DNA of 64,000 bases, taken from positions 7,494,501 to 7,558,500 of the forward strand of contig CAMQGK010000604.1 in assembly GCA_947000775.1 (NCBI GenBank), given 5' to 3'. The position numbers and the translations under genes were made by a program. Each line of letters starts with the position of its first letter. Positions within the stretch are counted from its first letter, which is position 1. A model generated the notes under the pieces. That model searched no databases and had not been told where the DNA came from. It saw only the letters and a list, made by a program, of their open reading frames with translations. Source of the DNA: Pterois miles (lineage: Eukaryota; Chordata; Actinopteri; Perciformes; Scorpaenidae). Of the stretch, positions 48,501 through 60,000 are shown piece after piece.

Positions 48501-51500
48501 CACTTATTTGGAATATTGAGTGTCGCTGCTAGAAATGAAATTACTAAGAAACGGCTTAAACCGGACACCCCATCATTAGAGAAATGGTATGATGTAATCT
48601 ATGAAATATTTGAAATGGAAAGAAATACTTTCTCAATGCGACTTCAGAGAAGTAAATTCGAGGAATTTGGAAAGTGTGGAAAAGGTATAACTCCCCAAAT
48701 GCTCTTCTATTGTTTAATTTTTCTTTAATTGTTAACGCTCTCTATTATTAGTAGTAGTATTTTTTCGAATGAATAGCACCTCATATTTTATTTCTGTGTT
48801 CTATAATTTCATTTATTTAAACTTGTTTTGGAAAAAGCTTTAAAATAATTTAAAAAAGAAAAATAAACTATTCCAAATGATATCTAAATATCATTATAAA
48901 TGAAATGCTGTGCTGCAGAGATGTCCTGGCCTACATATCATATTCTACAGACAACATTTTTGTCATTTTTGTTTATTACAGATGACCCCCCCCCAATCAT
49001 TTTAACGCTTTTCAATGAAAATGTGAGTCAGTCAAAATAATCTAAATTACCTAATTTTTCAAAGTAATTAAGCCCTAAATGCAATAAAAAATCATTGTAA
49101 CCAGAGTAAAACATGCATATATTTTGGAATTTGATCAACACAAACTGCAGATTTTCCATCTATAAAACTGCATTTACTATATGTGTAATACACCATTTTA
49201 TACAATAAAAAACTGGCCCTTTAAATAAATGCTAAAGAACTGTTTAAAGAAAATCTTCAATGATTCAACTAGAGTGACGTTCGCTACTTTTATCATGCAG
49301 TTACGTGGGAAGCAGCACGCCGATGACAGATAATACCAAGAGGCCGACAGCTATCACACTTTCATTAACATGCTGAACAAACCTGGGCCTTTTTAACAAC
49401 GCTGTAAAATATCTATGTAATTCTAATATATCTGTGTAATTGTAATAATGCCATACGTTCCCAGAGGGCATCATACCTCTTACACAGGCAATGTTAGTAC
49501 TATACACAATCGACTGCTTTATGGATATGAGTTTAATATCAACAGCTGACGGGGTAACAATGTACTCACGTGGTAACTGAGGAGTTTTCTCTACTTGACG
49601 GAAATCATCAGGAGGAACAGATTTCTCATCCTATAAAACCACACGAGAAATGTTAAAATTCCTTTCCACATCCTGGTGTATAACTTAAAGTACATAACTA
49701 AAGATAACATACCATTTTAACATGCATCTGCCTGTCAAACAGCATCTGTCCATTGAACATGGCTGAGTCCAGAGTCAAGGAGAAGGTCACGGTAACATTG
49801 TAAAGCATTACTTTGTGTGCTTGTTCTATTTTTTGCAACTCTGAAGGATACATATGGCCTGCACCGCCTCCAGGGACTGCTCAAATGTCACTGTTCCCAT
49901 CCCGCGGCTCTTGCCGTCTTTATCCTCCTTTACATCTGCTCTTTTCACCACACCTGCCATGCCAAACACCTCCTTCAACTTCTTCCAGCCCACCTTGAAA
50001 TCCAGCTGTAAAACAACAGAGACACCATTATTTTTCATCAAAACGAATAGTCATTGCTGAGTAGATTTGGAAATTGTTTATTTCTATGTTCTCACATTAG
50101 CCACGAACACTGTGGTGCCCAGTCGTCCAGCCTGCAGTGCGTGGATGACCTCAGGTGGGATGTTGGGGTTGTTGGCAATGGAGTGTGGGATGTTCATCCC
50201 ACCAGGCCCCATGTCCTGCCCACGACCTCCCTGCTGACCTCCACCCATGCGCTGCAGCACACGTCGAGCATGTTCCCCATCAGGGTCCTTAAAATATATC
50301 AAAATACATCACAATTTAATTCTGATAACAGATGATATGGCAAATCAAGATAATCATAGATCAATCAGGTCCGAGTTGTACAACAAATAAAAAACAACGG
50401 TACAATGCAATTTCACACTGGTGATACTACAGTGTCTATCATATTGCTAGTTCCACTAACATTTTAATCTGATGAAATGACCAATACAATCATTTGTGAC
50501 CTCTTACAACTCTTTCAAACCTTGTCTAGATACTATCTACACAAAATGTTATAAATGTCATTATAAATGTCATGTTATATTTCTTTCAGACAGAGAAAAG
50601 TCAAGAAACATGTGGTAATTTGTAAATAATAGTAATAATCCACAATTAAAATCCCATACAATATTCATTCATGGAGCCCTGCAAGTCCCTGCATGTTGTT
50701 CAACATTGTCCTGCACATATTTCAGAATAAAAGCATTGTGTTAACAAATTAAGGAGTACTGTCCGCAGAAAAAATACTTTAGCAGTTTTACTTTGAAATG
50801 AAAGCAGGAAGTGTTGATTTAAAATTAATCTTTACTTTTTTTCATGTCCATGACATTTTCTACAGATACAGATATTTAAAGTGTAGTAATGTTGCCAATT
50901 TGATGTCAATACACAGTCAGAAGATCACCATCACTGTCTGTGACATATTCTATAGATATAGATATCTAGACAGTGAAACTGTAGTTATGTTGCTGATACG
51001 CAGCAGCAGCAGCAGAAACGCTGCAGAAACACAGCTAACACGCAGCTGGTGTGAACAACGGATGCGTGAATCATGCAGCCTCATGCAGCTGGTCTGGCCC
51101 AAGCGTCACCCAGTGAACAGTATGGAGGAAGACGGGCGCCGTTCGTTCACATATGCTGCCTGCGCTGTGGTGGCGCAGAGCTGGTGCACACAGGTGCTTT
51201 TTCTCTGTGTGCATGTGTTTTTCATTGAGACAAAATTAATCTTTCTCCTTTCATGATTTCAAAGTTCATGCAGCACCAGCCTCAGGTAACCAGCTGCAAG
51301 GCAGACAGGTTAACAGGAAGCAAAGTATTAAGGGACTAAAGTAAGAAAGCAAACTAAAATTTAGCCTACTGTAATTTTAAAATATTTTCCATATGTTGTC
51401 ATATATGAAAAGGCCACAAATTAATACTGTTAAGACTACTTGATTAGTATAAGCAAACTATTTACACAGCTTTTAACAAGAATTTGCTCTCACCTCCTTG

Positions 51501-54500
51501 ATGTTGAGTGGCCTTCCACTCAGGTCATGCTTATTCATAGTTTCTATCGCCTTTTTCACAAACTCCTCATCTTTGAATTCCACCACACTGTTAAATCGAC
51601 AAAACAGAGGTGTCAGATGACTCCAAGCAAGCGTGATATTAACAAAGAAGTTGTATGTTTGAGAATGTAAGGTAGTGTCTTACCCACAACCCTAACCAGA
51701 GGGCATCATAAGAGTCCAGGTAGCACACACATCCAAAGTCGAAGGAGTGAACAAAATACAGTTAAAACCAAGACAAAGCAGTGGAACATTATATATCTAC
51801 TGTAACATGCTTCTACTGTAGTTTTTTTTCTATAGTGCATATCGGCCATATTTTGCCCACGAGCTTGAGCCAGCAGGTTTTTGGTTGAGTTTAAGTCTAT
51901 TGCAAAATTAAAAGGCTAATAGGAGCATAGTTGTTATCATTATCTGAAGCAATGTTAACAGTAATTACTTTTTATGAACAATAATGTTTTTTATATACAT
52001 TTACATTTTTGGTTAAAAATATTTAGCACAGATATCTATGCATTGTAATTTACCTGAAGCACTTTAACGTTTTGAACTGGATACAAGATAGAAAATAAAA
52101 AACTGCACTAACATTTTTTTAGTACATTGTTTAGGATTGACCAGTTTCACCACTGCAATAAAGAAAAATAGTGTGGTCCACCTTACCATCTATAGTATGG
52201 ATTTTGCCATTTAATATAAAAACATAATAAAAAGCACTACAGGATCATTCAAGACCGTTTTGTTCCTTTGAAGAGAGAGCTGTGCCATATCACAGAATTG
52301 AAAAAAAAAAAAAAAAAAAAAAAGATTTTGAGACATGAGGGTCAATCAATAAGACAAATCACACAACCCACATTTCCCTTTGGAAAATGGCCAAACAGAC
52401 AAACTTTTACACCAATTGAAATAACAACAACAAAAGCAAAAGTGCACTCTTGGATGAGTTCATTAGACTACTTTTCCAAAAATCAACAGGACATCTCCCT
52501 TTCAAATGAATATCAATCATTAGCCATCTATCGGGCTCTAAACACAACCCACAGTATCTCCAGTTCAGTAACTTAGTGAGACCCAAAGGATCAGAACCTA
52601 AAAGAGCACTTGATTAAATGAGAGCCTGCTGAGGGCATTTAAAACCTCGTGCAGCAAGTTGGCCACATCACTTACCCTTGACTTTCCTTCTGCATCCTTA
52701 AAGAGCTCCACGTATGTAACCTCACCAACTACATGAGACATACAAAGGAAAAATACCAAAAGAACAAAGGAATTTAAGTCACCAAGTCTTCAAGTCACCG
52801 TTGGCCTTGGCAATGCCGCTACAGATGGAGATGTCCCATTAATGATCAACAGTCAGCCCAGACCAACATCCCACCAGACAACACCATGCCTTTCTGGGCA
52901 GTGACTGAGACACCCAAAGGCCAAGGCCAGAGAGACACACAGCTACATTAAACCTGGGAAATTCAAAACACTTCAACATGATCAGTTTGTCAACAGATTC
53001 CATTCATGGCAGTTTTGAGTTTTACGCTGTCCTTTGTCCTTTCAAAAGGCATCTTGAGACCCCATAATTCAGAAAGTAAAACATTGCAATATTTTCATTT
53101 ATATAAATCAAGATTCACCTTGCAACAGATGCAACAAAATCATTCAACAATCAATTCTACGACTGGTTTGAGGTTACATTTTGGAGCTGACAATGCCATA
53201 AAACAAGTAACAATGTAACTAAGTTCATCTTCCTTTTCTCACAGACATATCAGCCCAAACTAAATTGGTGTCCATCCAAAAAATTGTATTAAACTCCAAT
53301 AACACACAAAGTTGGTTCCCTACTATATATGCGCTAAGTACATCCAGAGAAAACTACAAACTAATTGACTACTGCTAGAAGCAGGATGCAACATCTGGTA
53401 ATAAAAGGGAAAAGGGGTCATGAACTTCTGATCAGCTGATGGGATAGGCAGAAGGGGAGACACCATCCCCATCATTGGGGACATTACCTTTCTCACGCAT
53501 TAGGTCTTTAATGGCCTGCCACTTCATATCATAGGGGATATTGCTGATGAACACCCGGTTCCTATGAGACCCCTTCTTTTCTCCACCATGTTTGTCTTTG
53601 TAGGGATGGTAGCGGCTTCCTCTTCTGCTCCCGGAGGACTTCTCTTTAGAATCATGCTTTTCTTTGGGAGGCTTAGTTTCTTCAGCATCCCTACAAAATG
53701 CACAACATGGTAAGTCAGAGAACAGGCTTTCGGAGATCACATACTGTAGACTAGAGCGGCAACTAACGATTATTGTGTGTATATTATTGTGTGTTTTGTA
53801 TGTCGGTAGTAATGTGCTCTTCTTTACATTGAAATAAAACTCTTCCATACAGACGTTAATGGCACTACTAACCGGAAGGACAAACAGTCTAACAGGTTAT
53901 TATGTAGTATAATACAATCTGAACACTTATATACACATTCTATAGATAACTATGTATGGATAAGTACTAGGACATCAGTGGATTCCTATTAGGACTGGGC
54001 AAAATGACGATATACATCAAAAATATATAAAGAATGTATCGTATGTATTTTATATTGTTTGTATTGCGATATAGGCTAGGCCTATATTTATTATTTCTCT
54101 ATAATTTCACTAACAACTGTCATGTACATTTTGCACATTTTTTTAAAATAAGAAAATGCTCTTGTACTTTCATTAGACAAGTATTTAATTCACACAGGAT
54201 TATACAAAAATATGTTTCAACATGTGGATATTTCTAATATACTACTTACTAAGTTCTATAATTTAAGTCCTTCTCTGCCGTAAAAAATGAAATCACATGA
54301 GATGTGAGTGGCAGATAAAATGCTAAAGTTAACGTCAGCTAGTTTATTTCATTCACATTAGCTTACAATGCAGCGACATCGCGGAGCCATTAGCAGCTAG
54401 CTAACTTCAAGTTAGCTTAGCACAATGAAACACGTACAACTGAGCTGAGATTAAGTGTGCTAACGCCTGCTGTTAATGCCATCGGAAACAAAGTAGAGGC

Positions 54501-54980
54501 TATTTTATATATCTATCTAACGCTAGCTGAAGGGTTAAGATGGGTTTAGCTTCTTTCAGGATTGTGTTAGCGTTACCACACAAGCAGAACAATCGAGATT
54601 AGCACCAACTAACATGAAAGGTTGGCCCATTGCACCATGAATAACTTTACAAAACGGCCTATGATTTTGACTCCCCAGTTGCAAATTATATAGCATACTT
54701 GTTTAGCTACAACCCCAACATTTATATCACCTTGGTACGGTTACAATGCTTGCCAACAGAGATTAGAGGCGTCTTTGCTAACAATAGCTAGCATCACTCG
54801 ACTCCATTTTAGCTAAGCTAGCTAACTGCAGAGACGGGACGGAAAGAACAATGCATAATGTTTCACTCACGTTTTCACGCCATTAGGTGTTTCCTCGGAT
54901 TTTTCCTCTGGTTCGGAATGGACGGATGCAGTAGATTCCTCTTGCTTGGGCTCCACATCAAGAAATAAAAGATCTGCCAT
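42527..54980 (-). CDS. myef2: Myelin expression factor 2, three-RRM hnRNP M-like protein, 17 coding exons
   Basis: Exons in order: 54980-54871, 53690-53488, 52728-52676, 51691-51684 (8 nt), 51587-51494, 50287-50096, 50005-49852, 49762-49713, 49630-49570, 47677-47573, 46415-46371, 46267-46175, 45359-45264, 45055-44996, 44439-44258, 42880-42829, 42690-42527. All introns are GT/AG and the total of 1722 nt closes in frame (573 aa; human about 600). The N-terminus is acidic, then Lys-rich. RRM1 spans residues 82-157 (RNP2 VFISNI, RNP1 RGCGVVEF), RRM2 214-288 (VFVANL, RGMGTVTF), a Gly/Met-rich linker 310-495 has MGGMG and DRMG repeats, and RRM3 spans 496-571 (IFVRNL, KGCGTVRF). The family binds RNA/ssDNA in the nucleus; mouse MYEF2 was described as a repressor of the myelin basic protein gene. 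Convergent with slc24a5, as in human. Confidence 0.96.
42955..43100. repeat. Repeat C-like fragment (myef2 intron 16)
   Basis: Contains 'ttttctgatattttat', 'attagtcaattaatcaagaa' and 'taatcagcagattaa', as at the end of the repeat C group. Confidence 0.5.
43985..44177. repeat. Dispersed repeat E, copy 1, with poly(A) run (myef2 intron 15)
   Basis: Inverted relative to 57390-57600. Shared words include 'gcatctcaaattaatctt' and 'gacatctactg'. One end is a run of about 25 A residues (44150-44174), seen as a T-run at the other copy. Confidence 0.75.
44996..47677 (-). other. myef2: myef2 exons 10-14: five phase-1 exons of the Gly/Met-rich linker
   Basis: Exons of 105, 45, 93, 96 and 60 nt all begin and end in phase 1 and are multiples of 3. 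Each encodes Gly- and Met-rich sequence such as GGIGMGLGPGG, FGSMDSMGNMGFGG and GHMGTGL. Any one can be skipped without harm to RRM2 or RRM3. Confidence 0.8.
48120..48215. repeat. Small dispersed repeat fragment (myef2 intron 9)
   Basis: The 'cctgcacaattaatcttaat', 'tcgtctatcgcaat' text resembles the ends of a widespread fish DNA element with a CTGCACAATTAATCG start (recall). Confidence 0.35.
48325..48700 (+). pseudogene. 3' fragment of an L1-like LINE ORF2 in myef2 intron 9 (antisense)
   Basis: The frame ending near 48690 reads AARNEITKKRLK, LEKWYDVIYEIFEMERNTFS and MRLQRSKFEEF. These are typical of the C-terminal end of fish L1-type ORF2 proteins (recognised by recall). Stops and frameshifts break the upstream part, which still shows a YHLFW-like motif. 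The fragment is 5' truncated and dead. Confidence 0.6.
51684..51691 (-). CDS. myef2: myef2 8-nt microexon (exon 4) inside RNP1 of RRM1
   Basis: Exon 3 ends on a complete Arg codon and exon 5 begins T GTG GTG GAA, so the frame cannot be joined directly. On the minus strand, GTTAG|GGTTGTGG|GTAAGA supplies exactly eight bases with AG and GT borders, which gives R-G-C-G-V-V-E-F, the RNP1 octet expected for this family. The flanking introns are 984 and 96 bp. Skipping would shift the frame. Confidence 0.88.
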
Positions 54981-55650
54981 GTTGAGGTGCGTGTGCCCCG
55001 CTCAGCACCCAACGCAAGATGCCCTGCTCGCTACGCAGTTCAAAATGTGATGTGAGATTTGAGCCTTCAACGCGAGATTTGGAGCTGTTGCTAGGCAGCG
55101 TGGCTGAGCAGAATATGATAGGGACTGGAGACAATAGGATAGCACACATAAAACGGGAGTATTTGAGTTTAGTCGACAGTTTTAGGGACCAACAAGTAAA
55201 TAAGAGAGCGAGTGAGTAACTTAGTAAGTGTGACAGAAAGTGACCCTCCTAGTGGATGTGTTTCTGAACAGCACCCAGGCCCCAGACAGCCATATCAAGC
55301 ACCAAGCCTGACAAGTGTCCAGAAGTCCCTGAATAATCTACAAACGGTGTTATGCTAAAGGTATAGAACAGATTGCAGAATGAGACGAGCCAATTCATAA
55401 TTCCTGAAACCACTGATTGATGCACTTTTACTCTACTGGGGCAATCATTTCATTTTCATTTCATTTTTATTGCTCATCACATCTCTGTGTAATTACCAGT
55501 GCAATATCTATACTTTTCTATGGACAATAAACCTGGTTCCCTTTTCATACATAATCCTGGATAAAGAAACATTTTACATCCTTCTGTGAATTACAATTTC
55601 CAAGATTTCTGATTTTCTGATTTCTGATCCATTTTATAGGCATCATTCCC
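54981..55650. promoter_or_regulatory. Upstream region of myef2
   Basis: The sequence just upstream of the start codon is richer in C/G and contains GTTGCTAGGCAGC (55087-55099), which resembles an RFX X-box half plus spacer. No TATA box is seen. The rest, from about 55240, shows nothing recognisable. The transcription start site is unknown. Confidence 0.3.
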
Positions 55651-56312
55651 TTATATTCCTGTATATTTGTTTACACTGCTTTATATTTGTTTATATTCCT
55701 GTATATTTATTTACACTCCTGTATATTTGTTTATATTCCTGTATATTTGTTTACACTCCTGTATATTTGTTTATATTCCTGTATATTTGTTTACACTCCT
55801 GTATATTTGTTTACACTACTGTATATTTGTTTATATTCCTGTATATTTGTTTATATTCCTGTATATTTGTTTACACTCCTGTATATTTGTTTATATTCCT
55901 GTATATTTGTTTACACTCCTGTATATTTGTTTATATTCCTGTATATTTGTTTACACTCCTGTATATTTGTTTATATTCCTGTATATTTATTTGCACTCCT
56001 GTATATTTGTTTATATTCCTGTATATTTGTTTACACTCCTGTATATTTGTTTATATTCCTGTATATTTGTTTATGTCCCTGTATATTTGTTTACACTCCT
56101 GTATATTTGTTTATATTCCTGTATATTTGTTTATATTCCTGTATATTTGTTTACACTCCTGTATATTTGTTTATATTTCTGTATATTTGTTTATATTTCT
56201 GTATATTTGTTTACACTCCTGTATATTTGTTTATATTCCTGTATATTTGTTTATATTTCTGTATATTTGTTTATATTCCTGTATATTTGTCTATATTTTT
56301 CTGTATATTTGT
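55651..56312. repeat. 20-bp minisatellite, about 33 units
   Basis: Units read TTTACACTCCTG or TTTATATTCCTG, each followed by TATATTTG. The two kinds alternate irregularly. The period is so regular that every 60 bases hold exactly three units. Because 60 is a multiple of 3 and the unit has no stop in the plus frames, three overlapping frames of 195-237 codons appear, all reading ICLYSCIFVYTPVYLF-like hydrophobic text. They are artefacts. Confidence 0.95.
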
Positions 56313-56385
56313 AACGATTGCTGTAATGACCAAATTTCCCCACTGTGGGATTAATAAAGGTCTATTCTATTCTATTTTCTTTACA
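56313..56385 (+). repeat. LINE/SINE-type 3' tail after the minisatellite
   Basis: CCAAATTTCCCCACTGTGGG, then ATTAATAAAGG and (TCTATT)n. It resembles the tail at 25070-25100 (GAATTTCCCC...AATAAAGG). The minisatellite may have grown inside a retroposed element of which only this 3' end is recognisable. Confidence 0.55.
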
Positions 56386-56414
56386 CAATATGCCCAATGA
56401 ATACCTTTATGAAA

Positions 56415-57200
56415 AAGTAGTATACTTCAAGTTTATTTTATGAAATAAACTTAAGTAAAGTTCAAGTGTATTTCCCATTTATGTAAATATACTAATATCA
56501 ATGTACTAGAAGTATACTTGTAAGTGTACTTCAATAATTCTTAAAACTAAGTTGTCCCACTTTTTAGTTGATAACCGTATACTTTTAAGTAAACTTTGAG
56601 TACAACTAGTTTACATCTAAGGTGTATTTTTTACTGCCACTATACTATGAAGTGAACTATATTACAAGGGAATTTATCATGGTATGCTGTGAGTCTACAA
56701 GTTATATACTTGCAGCCCACTTTTAGTCTATCAAAGTAGTATTTAAAGTATTCTCTGTAAACTAATAGTTGTTTTTACTGCAAGTATACTTGTAAGTTTT
56801 CTTTAACTTGTAGTACTTAGACAATAATTTATGCATTTCATAAAGAGATGCTGTTATTTAACTTGATGTTTTGTGATGATGATTAAACAAAATTAATAAA
56901 ATGTGTTGTTCTCCCTTATGCATCCACAGTGATGCAAAAACACAAAAAAATCTTGATGAATTGAACTAAATTCAAAACATGTTTTCAAACTCTCACACAC
57001 TTTAATAGGTTACTCTATCAAAAATTAAGCAGTATTATGAGCCAAATATACTTTTCTGTGTACTTAACCTAAGTATACGTAACTCAAATTTTGTGACGTA
57101 TATCTCTGATAAGTACATGAAAAGTAAACTGAGAGCATATTCTCTTATTTTATGTTTAAAAGAAGTGTGCTAGTAGTACACTTGAATAAACTTATTTTTG
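56415..57200. repeat. AAGTATACTT-rich degenerate repeat block
   Basis: Many copies of AGTATACTT, AAGTGTACTT and TACTTGTAAGT-like words on both strands. The block resembles a teleost MITE with palindromic AAGTATACTT-type units (recall). No coding capacity; the edges are approximate. Confidence 0.5.
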
Positions 57201-57389
57201 GTAAAGGTAGTTGGTGCAGATTACACCACCAAAACAAACCACTTCATTTCAAAATCTGACTTTTCTATATCACATAAAGTTGACTGTACTAGTTTAATGC
57301 CGGCCCAAAACTAGGCCTATCATTTAACATGTTTACATTTGAGCAATGATTCAACGAACTGTTAGAAATCACGTGTCAGGTTTAGCACT

Positions 57390-57600
57390 CTGAGACCCTC
57401 AATAGACCCGTTTTTTTTTTTTTTTTTTAAAGGGGTACAGGGGGTCTATACAGGGAGATAGCAGGCCAACAGTAGATGTCATATAGAAGTGGTGTACATC
57501 ACCTGAAAGCTGAGAAACTGAAGATTAATTTGAGATGCTGCTCAAGACTGGGTGTCAAGTTGTCCTAGTCATAAATCAGAAATAAACATGAAACATGAAA
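57390..57600. repeat. Dispersed repeat E, copy 2
   Basis: Reverse-complement relative of 43985-44177, beginning with a T-run (57411-57428) and containing 'gatagcaggccaacagtagatgtcat' and 'aagattaatttgagatgctgc'. Confidence 0.75.
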
Positions 57601-57782
57601 AGTGTATAAGGGCTTAGAACATTATGATATATGATGGCCATTCACATGCTCTATTATTTGCTTGAAAGAAACATCTCCTGGATGCACTGGGACGCATCAT
57701 CAGTGATGTATCCTGGGCTCATTGGGTGTTTCAGGTCTCGCAACATCAGACACCCTCCCCCAGGTGACCCAGCCGGGGTTGA

Positions 57783-59422
57783 TCATGCCTTGGCTTGCGT
57801 CCCAGTAGCAACCCACGGATCTGCCCTTTTGAGCCACAGCCACCTCATGGCTTTCTCTGTGGCTTCGCTTGCGGATTTGATGGCCCTCTTCTTGGCTGCC
57901 CCTGTTATACCCAGACGGCCTAGGACTTTGCAGAGGGAACGTCCTGCAAAGCCTCTGCAGCCAACTTCTATTGGCTCGTAAAATGTCCTCCAGCCCTTTC
58001 TCCTGCACTCCTCCACCAGTTCCTGGTACTTGGCACGTTTCCTTTCGTTGATTTCATCAATACGCTCTTCCCAGGGCACTGTAAGTTCCAGCATGATCAG
58101 ATGTTTTGAAGCCTCAGAGGTAATGATCATGTCTGGCCGGAGAGACGTTGATGCGATGTGCTGGGGGAACCTCAGCTGTTTTCCCAGGTCAACGTGCAAG
58201 TGCCAATCAGAGGCTGAGTGGAGGAGTCCTTATGTTCTCTGTGGACATGCCCGGGGTCTCTCTCCAGCTTTGATGAAGGGGACTGCCTTGATCGGAGCAT
58301 GATGGTTTTTGCTGGTGCTGATGGCCGAGGCTATGCTTTCAGCAACTGCTTTCAGAACCTGGTCATGGCGCCAGCGGTAGCGACCATCAGCCAGGGACTT
58401 TGGGCAGCTGCTGAGGAGATGTTCCAAGGAGCCTTTTCCGGAGCAAAGGGGGTAGGACGGTGTCTCGTTCTTCCCCCACAAATGGAGGTTCGCTGGCGTC
58501 GGGAGGGCGTCGTAGACTGCCTGCACAAGGAACCGGATGCGGTGGAAGTCTGCCTGCATGATGTTCGACCAGGTGACTTTGCACTGCAACGTGCTCTCCC
58601 ATCTTGTCCAGGCCCCTTGCTGCCGGAGTCCCACTACCCTGCTCACTTACTCTTCCTCCACGCCTGCTCGAACCTCTTCCTGGAGTAGATGGTGTCTCTC
58701 CTTTCCCTGAGCTTGGCTCACTTGGGTCTTTGGGAAGTAGCCCAGGCCTGCTCTCCCTGTTGCCAAGACCCCTACCAGCGCTTTTTGCCTGAGGCGTGAC
58801 TCTGCCACCTCCACTGATTTCTCTGCCCTCCACTTCCTTCCTGTCCTCACTTCAATCCCAGCTGATAACACCTTGCTGTCCCTGGAATCCCTGTGCTGTA
58901 GGGCTTCTCTTGTACATGCCACCTTGAATTCTTCAATGAGCCCACTGAAGGGTAGCTGGAGGGTGTTACTTGTCCCGTACAGGGCAGCGCTGTTGAGGCT
59001 ACGCGGAAAGCCCAGCCACTTCCGAAGAAAGCCGCTGATCTTCCTTTCGAAGGCTTCCACAGTTGTGACAGGGACTGCGTAGACGAGGAGAGGCCACAAG
59101 ACTCTGGGCAGAATGGAGTGCTGGTAGATCCAGGCTTTAAATCTACCAGGCAGGCCGGACTTGTCCACTTCGGTGAGCCACGCCCCTAGTTGTTCGCCAG
59201 CCTCCTGGATGGCAGCAGAGTCTTTCAGGCTTGAGTCAAAGAACTTCCCCAGGCTCTTGACTGGTTGCTCTGTGATGGATGGGATTGCAGATCCAGAGAT
59301 AGAAAACCGGAACTTGTCCATCACCTTCCCCCTTTTCAGTACCATGGACCTTGACTTGGAGGGCTTGAAGCTCATCCTATTATATGTCTCAAGCAATTTT
59401 AGCGTTGATACTATTTGTTACA
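57783..59422 (-). pseudogene. R2/Dong-type non-LTR retrotransposon, 3' half of the ORF, two stop codons
   Basis: One reading frame runs from about 59422 to the natural stop at 57783, broken only by TAA at 58647-58649 and 58230-58232. It encodes the reverse-transcriptase C-terminal part (MSFKPSKSRSMVLKRGKV, SILPRVLWPLLVYAVPV). A zinc-knuckle-like YPLCSGKGSLEHLLSSC follows, in which the first position is Tyr where Cys is expected. Next come the restriction-like endonuclease motifs RPD (58134-58126), then after 14 residues ELT, and KRAKYQEL. CCHC plus RPD-X(12-14)-E plus KYxxL is the signature of R2-type LINEs. The element is truncated at 5' inside the RT domain. The exact clade is not resolved. 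Confidence 0.85.
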
Positions 59423-59805
59423 CAGATTTGGTGCTAAATTTACCAATTTTTACCACTTGAGAATTGATAAAAACAATAAAGAATCCCTCCAGAGTACCAC
59501 ATTAAGACACAAAGACCTTGACGAACGCCATAGAAAAAGCCATGCTGTTATTTGGTATCAAAAACTTTTGACATTTGGAGATTTCTGCAAGAATTACATT
59601 TTACATAATAAAATGGCTACTATGGGGACTAACATCATCACACATGAATACAGCTGGGCTCATGGGATCCACAATAGTTTCAGCTATACAATGATACCCA
59701 ACTTATGCAATTCCAAGACCGTTTACGGACCCCAGTCTGCAGAAATATGCCAACACACCATTTTAGAATAGATGAAAATAACACATTTGTTCTGCAATCA
59801 ACAAA

Positions 59806-60000
59806 CTGGATGTGATTATCATAAAGTGGGCATGTCTGTAAAGAGGGGACTCGTAGCCCGTACCCATAGAACCAATTTCTATTCACATATCTTGAGGTCA
59901 GAGGTCAAGGGACCCCTTTGAAAATGGCCATGCTAGTTTTTCCTTGCCAACATTTAGCCTAATTTGAAGCGTTATTTAGCCTCCTTCCAAACAATCTAAC
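59806..60000. mobile_element. Dispersed repeat A, copy 4 (partial)
   Basis: Contains 'ggatgtgattatcataaagt', 'gaggtcagaggtcaagggac' and 'ttatttagcctccttcc'. Both ends are missing. Confidence 0.75.

Noticed and set aside
48468..48728. Candidate small gene in myef2 intron 9
   Set aside because: The text matches the end of an L1-like LINE ORF2, so it is annotated as a retroelement fragment.
55667..56400. Three overlapping hydrophobic frames of 195-237 codons
   Set aside because: They are produced by the 20-bp minisatellite (60 bp = 20 codons). All three plus frames read the same kind of text.
57631..58688. Plus-strand frames of 90-156 codons
   Set aside because: They are complements of the minus-strand LINE reading frame, which has recognisable motifs.
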